The position numbers and the translations under genes were made by a program. Below the pieces are notes generated by a model. It had not been told where the DNA came from. It was given only the letters and a program-made list of their open reading frames with translations, and searched no databases. A stretch of 64,000 nucleotides of DNA from Nocardia puris (GTDB lineage: Bacteria; Actinomycetota; Actinomycetes; Mycobacteriales; Mycobacteriaceae): assembly GCF_003315035.1 (NCBI RefSeq), contig NZ_QNRE01000001.1, positions 903,224 through 967,223 of the forward strand, read 5' to 3'. This document shows, in pieces, positions 28,276-36,551 of the stretch (within the stretch, counting starts at the first letter, position 1; each line of letters opens with the position of its first letter).

Positions 28276-29283
28276 TCAGACCGAGGTGGCGATGCGATCG
28301 CCGATCTCCACGGTGGAGGCCGGGCCACCGCGCGAGGCCAGATCCTTGGCCACGGCCGCCTCGATGCGGGCGGCGTTCTCGGCATCGCCGAGGTGGTTGA
28401 GCAGCAGCGACACCGAGAGGATCGCGGCTGTCGGGTCGGCCTTCGACTGGCCGGCGATATCGGGCGCGCTGCCGTGCACCGGCTCGAACATGCTGGGGTT
28501 GGTGCCCGAGGCGTCGATATTGCCGCTGGCCGCCAGGCCGATGCCGCCGCTCACTGCCGCGGCGAGGTCGGTGATGATGTCGCCGAACAGGTTGTCGGTG
28601 ACGATCACGTCGAAGCGGCCCGGATCGTTGACCATGTGGATGGTCGCCGCGTCGATGTGCTGGTAGGCGGTGGTGACGTCGGGGAACTCGGTGGCGACCT
28701 CGTCGACGGTGCGCTGCCACAGCGAGCCGGCGAAGGTGAGCACATTGTTCTTGTGCACCAGGGTCAGGTGCTTGCGACGGGCCTGGGCGGCGGCGAAGGC
28801 GTAGCGCACCACGCGCTCGATGCCGAAGCGGGTGTTGGTGCTGACCTCGGTGGCGACCTCGTGCGGGGTCTCGACGCGGATCGCGCCGCCGGTGCCGGTG
28901 TAGGGGCCCTCGGTGCCTTCGCGCACCACCACGAAGTCGATGTCGGGGGTGCCCGCGAGCGGGCTGGTGACGCCCGGGTACAGCTTGGAGGGGCGCAGAT
29001 TCACGTGGTGGTCCAGCGCGAAGCGGGTGCGCAGCAGCAGGCCGCGCTCGAGCACCCCGCTGGGCACCGACGGGTCGCCGATCGCGCCGAGCAGGATGGC
29101 GTCGTGCTGCTTCAGCTCCGGCAGCACCGAGTCGGGCAGGATCTCGCCGGTCGCGTGGTAGCGCTTGACGCCCAGGTCGTAGTGGGTCTTCTCGACGCCG
29201 GGGACCACCACGTCGAGCACCTTGAGCGCCTCGGCGATGACCTCGGGACCGATCCCGTCGCCGGGGATGACAGCAAGCTTCAT
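28276..29283 (-). CDS. leuB: 3-isopropylmalate dehydrogenase
   Basis: 335-residue decarboxylating dehydrogenase that makes the 2-keto precursor of leucine using NAD. Begins [20 protein letters not shown]. The substrate/metal region [20 protein letters not shown] and the NAD-binding [20 protein letters not shown] are conserved. It lies 270 bases downstream of serA on the same strand, and leuC and leuD sit elsewhere in the window (18.3-20.4 kb). Confidence 0.97.
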   Translation of the reverse strand: MKLAVIPGDGIGPEVIAEALKVLDVVVPGVEKTHYDLGVKRYHATGEILPDSVLPELKQHDAILLGAIGDPSVPSGVLERGLLLRTRFALDHHVNLRPSKLYPGVTSPLAGTPDIDFVVVREGTEGPYTGTGGAIRVETPHEVATEVSTNTRFGIERVVRYAFAAAQARRKHLTLVHKNNVLTFAGSLWQRTVDEVATEFPDVTTAYQHIDAATIHMVNDPGRFDVIVTDNLFGDIITDLAAAVSGGIGLAASGNIDASGTNPSMFEPVHGSAPDIAGQSKADPTAAILSVSLLLNHLGDAENAARIEAAVAKDLASRGGPASTVEIGDRIATSV

Positions 29284-29552
29284 GACAACTCCGTTTCGTT
29301 ATCGCCGTGACGCGCGGCGGGTGACCGGCGATGGTGCGCGTGCGGGCGGGACGAGGTACGTCCCGGGCGGCCCGCCCCGGTGCGGATCCGGGCGAGCGCC
29401 GAGCACCCGTCACGGTACTAGGTCGGCGGCCATTCGTGTCCATCCGGTAGGACCCGGTGACCACCATGCGGGATCGCCGGTCCGCCCGAGACGCGGCGCG
29501 CGCCGCCACCTTTCCGGTGACGGCGCGCGACTCGTGCGTGCGGGAACAGCCC

Positions 29553-31172
29553 TCAGGACAGGTCGACCAGCGCGATCTTGGCGGCGCCGACCGCTTCGGC
29601 GATGGCGGACTGCACGTCGGCGGGCACCTCCTTGTTCACGCGCAGGACGACGGTGGCGCCGTCCTTGTCGATGTCCTGGCTCAGCTGCGCGGCCAGGATG
29701 TCCACCTCGGCCTCGCCCAGCTTGGTGCCGATCTTGCCGAGCGCGCCAGGACGGTCGTCGTAGTTGAGGACGGCCAGGTTCAGGCCCTCGGCGCGCATGT
29801 CGTAGTTGCGGCCGTTGATATTGACGATCTTCTGCACCTGCTGCGGCTCGGTCAGGGTGCCCGCCACGTTCAGGGTGCGGCCGTCGCCGAACACGGCGCG
29901 CAGGTCGACGACGCTGCGGTGGCTGGGGCTCTCCGAAGCGGTGGTGACCTGGGCGGTGATGCCGCGGTCCTTGGCCAGCGCGGGGGCGTTGACGAAGGTG
30001 ACCGCCGGGCTCTGCCCGTTTGCGCCCGCCTCGACCAGCGCGGAGAAGATGCCGCGCAGGGCCGCGAGTTCGAGCACGGCCACGTCCTCGGACGCCAGCT
30101 CGCCGCGCACCTGCACCTCGACGCTCACCGGCAGCTCGTCGGACAGCGCACCGACCAGGGCGCCCTGCTTGCGCACGATCTCGAGCCACGGAGCGACCTC
30201 TTCGCCGACCGTGCCGCCGGTCACGTTCACCGCGCCGGGCACGAACTCGCCGGCCAGGGCCAGCAGCACCGACTTGGCGACGTCGGTGCCCGCGCGGTCC
30301 TGCGCCTCGGAGGTGGAGGCGCCCAGGTGCGGGGTGACCACGACCTGCGGCAGGTCGAACAGCGGGCTGTCGGTGCAGGGCTCGGTCTCGAACACGTCGA
30401 GGCCGGCGGCGCGCACGTGGCCGGACTTGATGGCATCGGCGAGGGCGTGCTCGTCGATGAGACCGCCGCGCGCGGCGTTGACGATCACGACGCCCGGCTT
30501 GGTCAGCGCCAGCTTCTCCTTGCTGAGCAGGCCCTTGGTCTCGGGGGTCTTGGGCAGGTGCACCGAGATCAGGTCGGCGCGCTGCAGCAGCTCGTCCAGG
30601 GTGACCAGTTCGATGCCGAGCTGGGCGGCGCGGGCCGGGGAGACGTAGGGGTCGTAGGCGATGACCTTGGTCTCGAAGGCGGCCAGGCGGGCGGCGAACA
30701 GCTGGCCGATGCGGCCGAGGCCGACGACGCCGACGGTCTTGCCGAAGATCTCGACACCGTTGAACTTGCTGCGCTGCCAGGTGCGCTCGCGCAGGGTGGC
30801 GTCGGCGGCGGGGATCTGGCGGGCCGCGCTGAGCAGCAGCGTGACGGCGTGCTCGGCGGCGGTGTGGATATTGGAGGTGGGCGCGTTGACCACCATGACG
30901 CCGCGCTCGGTGGCCGCGGGCACGTCGACGTTGTCGAGGCCGACGCCGGCGCGGGCGACGATCTTGAGGTTCTTGCCCGCCTCGAGCACCTCGGCGTCAA
31001 CGGTGGTGGCCGAGCGCACGAGCAGCGCGTCGGCCTCGGGGACCGCGGCGAGCAGGGCCGGGCGGTCGGGGCCGTCGACCCAGCGAACCTCGACGCCGTC
31101 ACCGAGCGCGTCGACGGTCGACTGGGCGAGCTTGTCGGCGATCAGAACAACAGGACGGCCTGCTTGGCTCAC
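29553..31172 (-). CDS. serA: D-3-phosphoglycerate dehydrogenase, long form
   Basis: Catalyses the first step of serine synthesis. At 539 residues it is the long actinobacterial type. Substrate and Rossmann domains: VGVVGLGRIGQLFAARLAAF, VNAARGGLIDEHALADAI and ATSEAQ-type VVTPHLGASTSEAQDRAG. The intervening regulatory domain (~320-450) and C-terminal ACT domain (~455-535, binding serine for feedback inhibition) are both present. Upstream of leuB, downstream of ilvC at a distance. Confidence 0.95.
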   Translation of the reverse strand: MSQAGRPVVLIADKLAQSTVDALGDGVEVRWVDGPDRPALLAAVPEADALLVRSATTVDAEVLEAGKNLKIVARAGVGLDNVDVPAATERGVMVVNAPTSNIHTAAEHAVTLLLSAARQIPAADATLRERTWQRSKFNGVEIFGKTVGVVGLGRIGQLFAARLAAFETKVIAYDPYVSPARAAQLGIELVTLDELLQRADLISVHLPKTPETKGLLSKEKLALTKPGVVIVNAARGGLIDEHALADAIKSGHVRAAGLDVFETEPCTDSPLFDLPQVVVTPHLGASTSEAQDRAGTDVAKSVLLALAGEFVPGAVNVTGGTVGEEVAPWLEIVRKQGALVGALSDELPVSVEVQVRGELASEDVAVLELAALRGIFSALVEAGANGQSPAVTFVNAPALAKDRGITAQVTTASESPSHRSVVDLRAVFGDGRTLNVAGTLTEPQQVQKIVNINGRNYDMRAEGLNLAVLNYDDRPGALGKIGTKLGEAEVDILAAQLSQDIDKDGATVVLRVNKEVPADVQSAIAEAVGAAKIALVDLS

Positions 31173-31551
31173 TGTGGGGTACTCCTGGAGGAAAGGGTCG
31201 GCATTTACCGCCGATCAGCTTAATGGGCGGCGTTTCGAGAACGGGTACCACCCGGTCGGGCGGGCGGACGGTTCGGGTGGCCGCGGCCGTCCGATACACC
31301 GGTCGCGGCGGGCGCCCCCGAACGAATGCCGTTCTGCCGCAACCCGGCTGCGCGGGGCAGAGGGCGGACCGCCCGCTGGAGCCGCGTTCGGGCGCATGGC
31401 GATCGCGTCCAGTGGCGTTCTCATACCGCGCGGCGCTCCGACGTGGTCCGCAACAGCCCCGGCAGCGGTCAGCGACGGGGCATGAACAGCCGTCTGCGAC
31501 AGCCCTACACCTGGGGACACCGGTCCACGCCCCGGCGCAAGCGCCCGAACA

Positions 31552-31638
31552 CTGCTCGCGCTCGGCACGGCGGACCCGGCGCGGCCGCGCTCCGGCTCGG
31601 CCGCGTGCTTGCTGCGGCGCGGTGGGCAGCGGGCGGTG
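31552..31638 (+). pseudogene. Remnant of a VWA/CoxE gene fragment
   Basis: These 87 bases match the reverse-strand coding sequence at 49293-49379 with about 7 differences (92%) and no gaps, and translate to LALGTADPARPRSGSAACLL then RRGGQRAV, the same segment as residues ~47-75 of the VWA protein. Upstream and downstream sequence does not continue the match, so it is an orphan piece in 635 gene-free bases (31173-31807). The rest of this interval shows no gene. Whether it arose by partial duplication or is a relic of an older copy is unclear. Confidence 0.75.
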
Positions 31639-31717
31639 CGATCCGCGAACAGCTCCGGTGACGAGCGGCGGCGCTCAGCCCGGGGCACCACGGACGACCC
31701 CGGCCCCGCGCACGACA

Positions 31718-31748
31718 GAGGCCCCGCACCGAGGGGGTGCGGGGCCTC
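31718..31748. terminator. Strong hairpin terminator
   Basis: 13-bp stem GAGGCCCCGCACC / GGTGCGGGGCCTC with a 5-base loop, downstream of the small peptide gene on the reverse strand. Confidence 0.75.
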
Positions 31749-31807
31749 GTCAGCGTGCCGGTCCCGGCGCACGCGGGGCGATCGACAACCTCGATCGCGA
31801 CGTCTGA

Positions 31808-31927
31808 TCAGCGGCCGCCGAACGATCCCGTCCACAGGGTGTTCAGCACACCGTGCAGCGCGGCACCGAGAGTGTTGAACAGGCCGTCGATGGCAGCACT
31901 ACCGGTGTCGATGATAACGGGGATCAT
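31808..31927 (-). CDS. 39-residue amphipathic peptide
   Basis: A short frame from ATG 31927 with a very good ribosome site (AAGAGGA, 8 bases upstream) and a hairpin terminator after it. The sequence is MIPVIIDTGSAAIDGLFNTL followed by GAALHGVLNTLWTGSFGGR. Residues ~9-32 can form an amphipathic helix (G/A/L/I alternation with N and H). There is no signal peptide. Very short, no known family. In size and character it recalls the PorA/PorH-like envelope peptides of Corynebacteriales, but that is a resemblance only. The upstream region is unusually AT-rich. Confidence 0.55.
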   Translation of the reverse strand: MIPVIIDTGSAAIDGLFNTLGAALHGVLNTLWTGSFGGR

Positions 31928-32179
31928 AATTAATTCCTCTTTCGTCGAATTCATCCAGACGAGCTGGCTGACACACGGCACATCGGCGGCCGAGCGGACT
32001 CGGTTACGAAATTCTCCAGGATTGTGACGCAGACAACATTTTTCGATTCGGAGTGATCCAGTCGACACCGCACACGCCGATCTCGCCCTGGAAAACGGGG
32101 TCTCACCTGGGATTTCATAGCCTCCCAAACCTGGTCGCACGTCCAGTGCGCACGCGCGCGAATGATCCTCGCTTTTCTG

Positions 32180-32239
32180 TGAGAACTCTGAGAAACGTGC
32201 TGAGAATCCATGAGAATCCCGCGTGGAAATCTACGAGAA
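32180..32239 (-). repeat. Array of five TTCTCA-like motifs at helical spacing
   Basis: On the reverse strand TTCTCA (plus strand TGAGAA) starts at 32180, 32189, 32201 and 32211, with a CGAGAA variant at 32234. The gaps of 9, 12, 10 and about 23 bases keep the copies near one face of the helix. The array lies ~250-310 bases upstream of the small peptide gene in an AT-rich gene-free stretch (31928-32442). It looks like an operator set, but the regulator is unknown. Confidence 0.55.
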
Positions 32240-32442
32240 TGACACTTCAAAATCAGCTGCGGCAGCATCGCGCGTGCCCCGAGTAACAGGGGCGGGAGCC
32301 ATTGGGGGAATTCCCAGGGAATGGTCGACAGCGAATACATGGCAACACGATCGAAAGCGCCCGGCGACTGCGTGAACGCCCGGACTCACCCCGCGCGATC
32401 ACGGCCGCGCACCCACCCCCGGCAAACATCCGGGAGAAGCCC

Positions 32443-33384
32443 TCAACCGACCCGCACCGCCGCCTCCACGTCCACCTCCGACGCCGCGTCGAGACTCTCC
32501 CTCGCGGCGACCACCGCGCGCGCGAACGCCCGCACCCGCGCGTCCTCCGCGCCCCGCCGCCACACCACCCCGAGCCGCGAATCCGGCAGCCCCGTCACGG
32601 GTACGAACACGACCGGAGGTCGCTCGTGATAAGACGCCGTCGGCCGGCACAGCAGTAACGCGCCGCGCCCGGTCGCCACCACCGCCAGCCCCTCCTCCAG
32701 CGTGCCCACCTCGGGGCCGGCGGGGATCGCGCACCCGCCCGGCGTCACGTCGAGCGCCTGCGCGCGCCGCCAGTAGTCGGGGGCGGGCCCGCGCATCCCG
32801 ATCAACGAGCACTCCGCCAGTTCCTCCGCCGACACCGCCGCCCGCCCGGCGAATGGGTGCCCGGCGGCCACGGCCACCATCATCGGCTGCTCGGAGAACG
32901 ACGGCCCGAGCACCAGATCGTCCTCCGCCATCGGCAACAACACCGCCGCCACGTCGGCGTCGCCGCGCCGCACCGGGCCGAACGGGTCCGCCAGCGGGAT
33001 CTCGACCAGATCCACGGCGCAGTCCGGATGCCGCTCCTCGAACACGCCGACCGCCGCCATGATGTGGGCGTTGATCGCGCCCTGAAATCCGACGCGCAAC
33101 CGGCCCGACACGTCGCGGGCGGCGGCGCGGGCCGCGTCCACCGACGCGTGCAACGCCGCGTACGCGGGGCGCACCCGCTCGAGGAAGTCCGCGCCGAGCG
33201 GGGTGAGCCGCACCCGGCGACTGCTCCGGTCGAACAGCCGCGCACCCACCCGCCGCTCCAGCGCCCGCAGCAGCTGGCTCACCCGACTCTGCGACACGTA
33301 CAGCCGTTCGGCGGCGCGCCCGAAGTGCAGTTCCTCGGCCAGGGCGAGAAACGCCTCGACTTCGCGCAGCTCCACACCGCTCAT
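32443..33384 (-). CDS. LysR-family transcriptional regulator
   Basis: 313 residues from ATG 33384 (MSGVELREVEAFLALAEE). The N-terminal HTH is HFGRAAERLYVSQSRVSQLL with RALERRVGARLFDRSSRRVR, the typical LysR layout, and a periplasmic-binding-type ligand domain follows (VGVFEERHPDCAVDLVEI, GPSFSEQPMMVAVAAGHPFA). It is divergent from an MFS exporter gene 93 bases away, so it probably regulates that transporter. Confidence 0.92.
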   Translation of the reverse strand: MSGVELREVEAFLALAEELHFGRAAERLYVSQSRVSQLLRALERRVGARLFDRSSRRVRLTPLGADFLERVRPAYAALHASVDAARAAARDVSGRLRVGFQGAINAHIMAAVGVFEERHPDCAVDLVEIPLADPFGPVRRGDADVAAVLLPMAEDDLVLGPSFSEQPMMVAVAAGHPFAGRAAVSAEELAECSLIGMRGPAPDYWRRAQALDVTPGGCAIPAGPEVGTLEEGLAVVATGRGALLLCRPTASYHERPPVVFVPVTGLPDSRLGVVWRRGAEDARVRAFARAVVAARESLDAASEVDVEAAVRVG

Positions 33385-33477
33385 CCGCACCTCCGCCGTC
33401 GATCCATGAGTCCGGCTCATGCAACGATGAGACCTTCGCCGTTGTTTCCGGCCCGGTCGCGCTCTTGGCTGGATGAC

Positions 33478-34698
33478 ATGACCGTGACGACCCCGTGCCT
33501 CGAAAACCCTCCCGCCCAGCACCTTTCGCCGCGCCGCGCCTGGCTCGGCGTCACCGCGCTCGGCGGCGCCACGTTCACCGTGGTCACCTCCGAGATGCTG
33601 CCGGTCGGACTGCTCACCCCCATGGGCGCGAGCCTCGGCGTGAGCGAGGGCGCGGCCGGCTTCGCGCTCACCGTGACCGGCCTGATGGCCGCGGTGTCCG
33701 CCGCGCCGCTCACCGCCTGGCTGGGCCGGTTCGACCGCCGCACCCTGTTGTGCGTCCTGCTCGCGGTGGTGGCGGTGGGCAATCTGGCCGCCGCCTGCGC
33801 GCCCGGCTACGCGATGCTCATGGCGGGTCGCGTGCTGGTCGGCGCCGGCATGGGCGGGGTGTGGGCGCTGGCGGCGAGCGTGACCGTGCGCCTGGCGCCT
33901 GCGCGGTCGATGGCGCGGGCGCTGTCGGTGGTGTTCAGTGGCGTGGCTGTGGCCTCGGTGCTCGGCGTGCCCGCCGGGACGGTGCTGGGGTCGGTCGCGG
34001 GGTGGCGCGCGGCGTATGTGGCCGTCGCGGGGCTGTCGGTCGCGGTGTTGCTCGCGCTGGCGCTCACCCTGCCGCGGCTGCCCGCCGAGGGCGCCGTCTC
34101 GGTGCGCGGCGCGCTGCGCCGGGCCATCGATCCGCGCGTGCGGGTCGGACTGATCGTCGTGGCGCTGCTGGTGACCGGTCACTTCGCCGCCTACACCTAC
34201 GTGCGGCCGGTGCTGGAACAGGTCGCGGGCGTCGGCGCGGCGCAGCTGGGCCTGCTGTTGCTGATCTACGGAATCGTTGGCGTGGCGGGCAATTTCGTGT
34301 CCGGATCGGTGGCGGCGGTCCGGCCGCGAGCCCTGATGCTGGTCCTCGGTGCGACGATCGCGGTGAGCGTCGCGCTCCTGCCCGTGCTCGGCACGTCGGC
34401 GCTGTCGGCCGGCATGCTGCTCGCCGTGTGGGGGCTGGCCTACGGCGGCGTGTCGGTCGGCACCCAGACCTGGGTGCTCACCGCCGCGCCGGACGCGCGG
34501 GAGAGCGTCTCGGCCGTCTACGTGTCGGTGTTCAACGCCGCCATCGGCTGCGGCGCCCTGGTGGGCGGGTTCACGGCGGACGGGTTCGGCAGCACGGCGG
34601 CGATGGCGCTGGGCGCGGGTCTCGCGCTCGCCGCGGTGGTCGCCGTGGTCGTGGGTCCCGCCGAAAAGGAGATGAAGTCGGCCGCGCCGCGCCTTTAG
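33478..34698 (+). CDS. MFS drug/metabolite exporter, DHA1 type
   Basis: 406 residues with 12 hydrophobic helices. TSEMLPVGLLTPMGASLGVS (the helix-1 region seen in AraJ/CmlA-like exporters), the loop motif APLTAWLGRFDRRTLLCVLL and GRVLVGAGMGGVWALA are visible. Proteins of this group export sugars, chloramphenicol-like drugs or amino acids. The substrate here is unknown. ATG 33478 fits the divergent layout with LysR. Confidence 0.85.
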   Translation: MTVTTPCLENPPAQHLSPRRAWLGVTALGGATFTVVTSEMLPVGLLTPMGASLGVSEGAAGFALTVTGLMAAVSAAPLTAWLGRFDRRTLLCVLLAVVAVGNLAAACAPGYAMLMAGRVLVGAGMGGVWALAASVTVRLAPARSMARALSVVFSGVAVASVLGVPAGTVLGSVAGWRAAYVAVAGLSVAVLLALALTLPRLPAEGAVSVRGALRRAIDPRVRVGLIVVALLVTGHFAAYTYVRPVLEQVAGVGAAQLGLLLLIYGIVGVAGNFVSGSVAAVRPRALMLVLGATIAVSVALLPVLGTSALSAGMLLAVWGLAYGGVSVGTQTWVLTAAPDARESVSAVYVSVFNAAIGCGALVGGFTADGFGSTAAMALGAGLALAAVVAVVVGPAEKEMKSAAPRL

Positions 34699-34708
34699 CA
34701 TCGAGCGC

Positions 34709-35521
34709 ATGTCTTTGCGCGCTGTGCCCGATTCGATGGACCCGACCGTGGTCGGGTCCATCGACGCCGAGCTGGATCGGGTGGCGCGCGAGCATCGCGT
34801 GAACGTGCGGCTGGCGGTCGAAAGCGGCAGCCGCGCTTGGGGTTTCCCGTCGCCGGACTCCGACTACGACTGCCGTTTCGTCTACGTCGCGCACCTGGAT
34901 ACCTACCTGTCGCCGTGGACCTCGCGCGACGTGATCGAGACGCCGCTGGTGGGTCTGCTGGACGTGAACGGCTGGGATCTGACCAAGGCGCTGCGCCTGC
35001 TGGTGGCGGGCAACGCCGTGCTCATCGAGTGGCTGATGTCGCCGATCGTGTACCGGGGCGACGCCGAATTCCGCACGGAGCTACGGGAACTCGCCGCGCG
35101 GGTGACCGACCGCGACCGCGTGGCCCGCCACTACCTGCACCTCGGCGGCAAGCAGTGGGCGCTGCACCACCGCAACGGTTCGCTGAAGAAGGTGTTCTAC
35201 TCGCTGCGCCCGGCGATGGCGCTGCGCTGGTTGCGAGAGCATCCCGACGCGGCGGTCGCGCCGATGCACCTGCCCACGCTGCTGGCCGAATGCGAGCTGC
35301 CCGTCGATCTGGTCGCGGCGATCGCCGAGCTCACCGAGCTCGAGTCGCGGACCAGGGAGATGGGCGACGGTGCGGTGCCCGCGCCGATCGTGGCCTTCCT
35401 CGAGGGTGAGTTCGACCGCGCGGCAATGGAATTCCCGTCCTCGTCGGGAGGGGACCGGTCGCGGGCGCGGGAGCTCACGGCGGAGTTCTTCCGCGCGCAG
35501 GCGCTGGCCGTCAGCCGATGA
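34709..35521 (+). CDS. Predicted nucleotidyltransferase, COG3541 type
   Basis: 270 residues. The nucleotidyltransferase core is at residues ~30-60: [20 protein letters not shown] with the metal pair D-x-D, followed by CRFVYV. A helical C-terminal region follows ([20 protein letters not shown]). This matches COG3541 (YcgL-like) proteins, whose genes often sit in RNA-repair neighbourhoods, although no ligase is adjacent here. Its last 11 bases overlap the end of the cold-shock gene on the other strand. Function unproven. Confidence 0.82.
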   Translation: MSLRAVPDSMDPTVVGSIDAELDRVAREHRVNVRLAVESGSRAWGFPSPDSDYDCRFVYVAHLDTYLSPWTSRDVIETPLVGLLDVNGWDLTKALRLLVAGNAVLIEWLMSPIVYRGDAEFRTELRELAARVTDRDRVARHYLHLGGKQWALHHRNGSLKKVFYSLRPAMALRWLREHPDAAVAPMHLPTLLAECELPVDLVAAIAELTELESRTREMGDGAVPAPIVAFLEGEFDRAAMEFPSSSGGDRSRARELTAEFFRAQALAVSR

Positions 35522-35717
35522 CGCGCACGCCGACGGCTTCCGGCCCGGACTTGCTGTGGCGCAGCTCGAACTGCACCCGCTGCCCCTCGGCGAGGGACCG
35601 GAAGCCGGAACCCTCGAGTTCGAGGTAGTCCACGAACACGTCGGAGCCGCCGCCGTCCTGGGCGATGAACCCGAAACCCTTTTCACTGTCGAACCACATC
35701 ACTGTGCCCTGAGCCAT
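35511..35717 (-). CDS. Cold-shock-domain protein, diverged
   Basis: 68-residue CSD from ATG 35717. [12 protein letters not shown] (RNP1) is intact, but the conserved start VKWFN reads VMWFD and the RNP2 motif VFVHYS reads VFVDYL. It binds single-stranded nucleic acid in general. These changes remove a usual Lys and a His of the binding face. It is similar overall to the neighbouring copy at 35867, so they are probable tandem duplicates. Its end overlaps the convergent nucleotidyltransferase gene. Confidence 0.85.
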   Translation of the reverse strand: MAQGTVMWFDSEKGFGFIAQDGGGSDVFVDYLELEGSGFRSLAEGQRVQFELRHSKSGPEAVGVRVIG

Positions 35718-35819
35718 ACGCCGCACCTTCTCCGAACGCGCAGAACCGGGGAAGGGTACTACGGCGGGCGCCATCCGGTCCACGGGCCCGCCGGTCACGA
35801 CGTGCCCGGACATAGCGAA

Positions 35820-35849
35820 AGGCCCCGCACCGTTGCCGGTGCGGGGCCT
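35820..35849 (-). terminator. Terminator after the second cold-shock gene
   Basis: 13-bp stem AGGCCCCGCACCG / CGGTGCGGGGCCT with a TTGC loop, between the two cold-shock genes. It ends the 35867-36073 unit. The T-tract is weak. Confidence 0.7.
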
Positions 35850-35866
35850 CGCAAAGTCACGTCGAA

Positions 35867-36073
35867 TCAGGCGACGACGCGGACGTCCTGGGCCTGCGGG
35901 CCCTTCTGACCCTGGCCGATCTCGAACTCCACGCGCTGTCCCTCATCCAGGGAGCGGAACCCGGCGCCACTGACCGCCGAGTAGTGCACGAAGACGTCGG
36001 GGCCTCCGCCGTCCTGAGCGATGAAGCCGAAGCCCTTCTCGCTGTTGAACCACTTCACAATGCCTTGAGCCAT
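35867..36073 (-). CDS. cspA: Cold-shock protein, CspA family
   Basis: 68 residues with textbook motifs: [20 protein letters not shown] (RNP1) and DVFVHYSAV (RNP2). RNA chaperone that melts structure in mRNA, often induced by cold. About 478 upstream bases before iolD hold its promoter and a probable long 5' untranslated region, as is common for cspA. Related to the gene at 35511. Confidence 0.94.
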   Translation of the reverse strand: MAQGIVKWFNSEKGFGFIAQDGGGPDVFVHYSAVSGAGFRSLDEGQRVEFEIGQGQKGPQAQDVRVVA

Positions 36074-36551
36074 TTCATACTTTCTTGTTGACGAGCCGGG
36101 CGCTAGCGTTATGCCCCGGTCTCGTAGATCTACAATGCCATCATCCGACGATTTATTCCACTTTTCGGCGCGAGCACTGTGAGCTATTCAACGTCGGGAC
36201 CCCCACGTGTCGTGCGGCGCGACAACGCCGGGCAGCGAACACCGACGGCTACCGGGCGGTATTTCCACCCGGCAGCACCACCCACTTCCCCCGCTCACGG
36301 GCCGCCAGGGCCCGGCTCATCCGGCCCGCCCCGCCCCCCACCACACCTCCTTCGTAAGACGTTGCAGCGCAACGATTTACCATAGTCAACCGACATCGAT
36401 CCGCCGCGCGGTCACGCCGCTGGAGCCATTCCGCCCGAACGGCCGCGGACCGGAACCCGCGGGTACTGCCGCGTACCGTCATCGCGGAAATCAGCCGTAC
36501 CTGTGACCGCAAATGTCAGGCAAACCTCACCTTCCGAGCGCCGAGTTCGGG
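36074..36551. other. Intergenic, cspA 5' region, no other gene seen
   Basis: About 478 bases between the cspA start and the iolD stop. The first ~100 bases are AT-richer than average and include GTAGATCTACAATG. This is likely promoter and leader for cspA. Frames in the remainder are low-complexity (Pro/Arg/Thr-rich) and I support no gene there. Confidence 0.5.

Noticed and set aside
31215-31835. 206-codon reverse-strand frame
   Set aside because: Low-complexity Arg/Pro/Ser translation. Its only recognisable stretch is antisense to the VWA fragment and it crosses the terminator hairpin.
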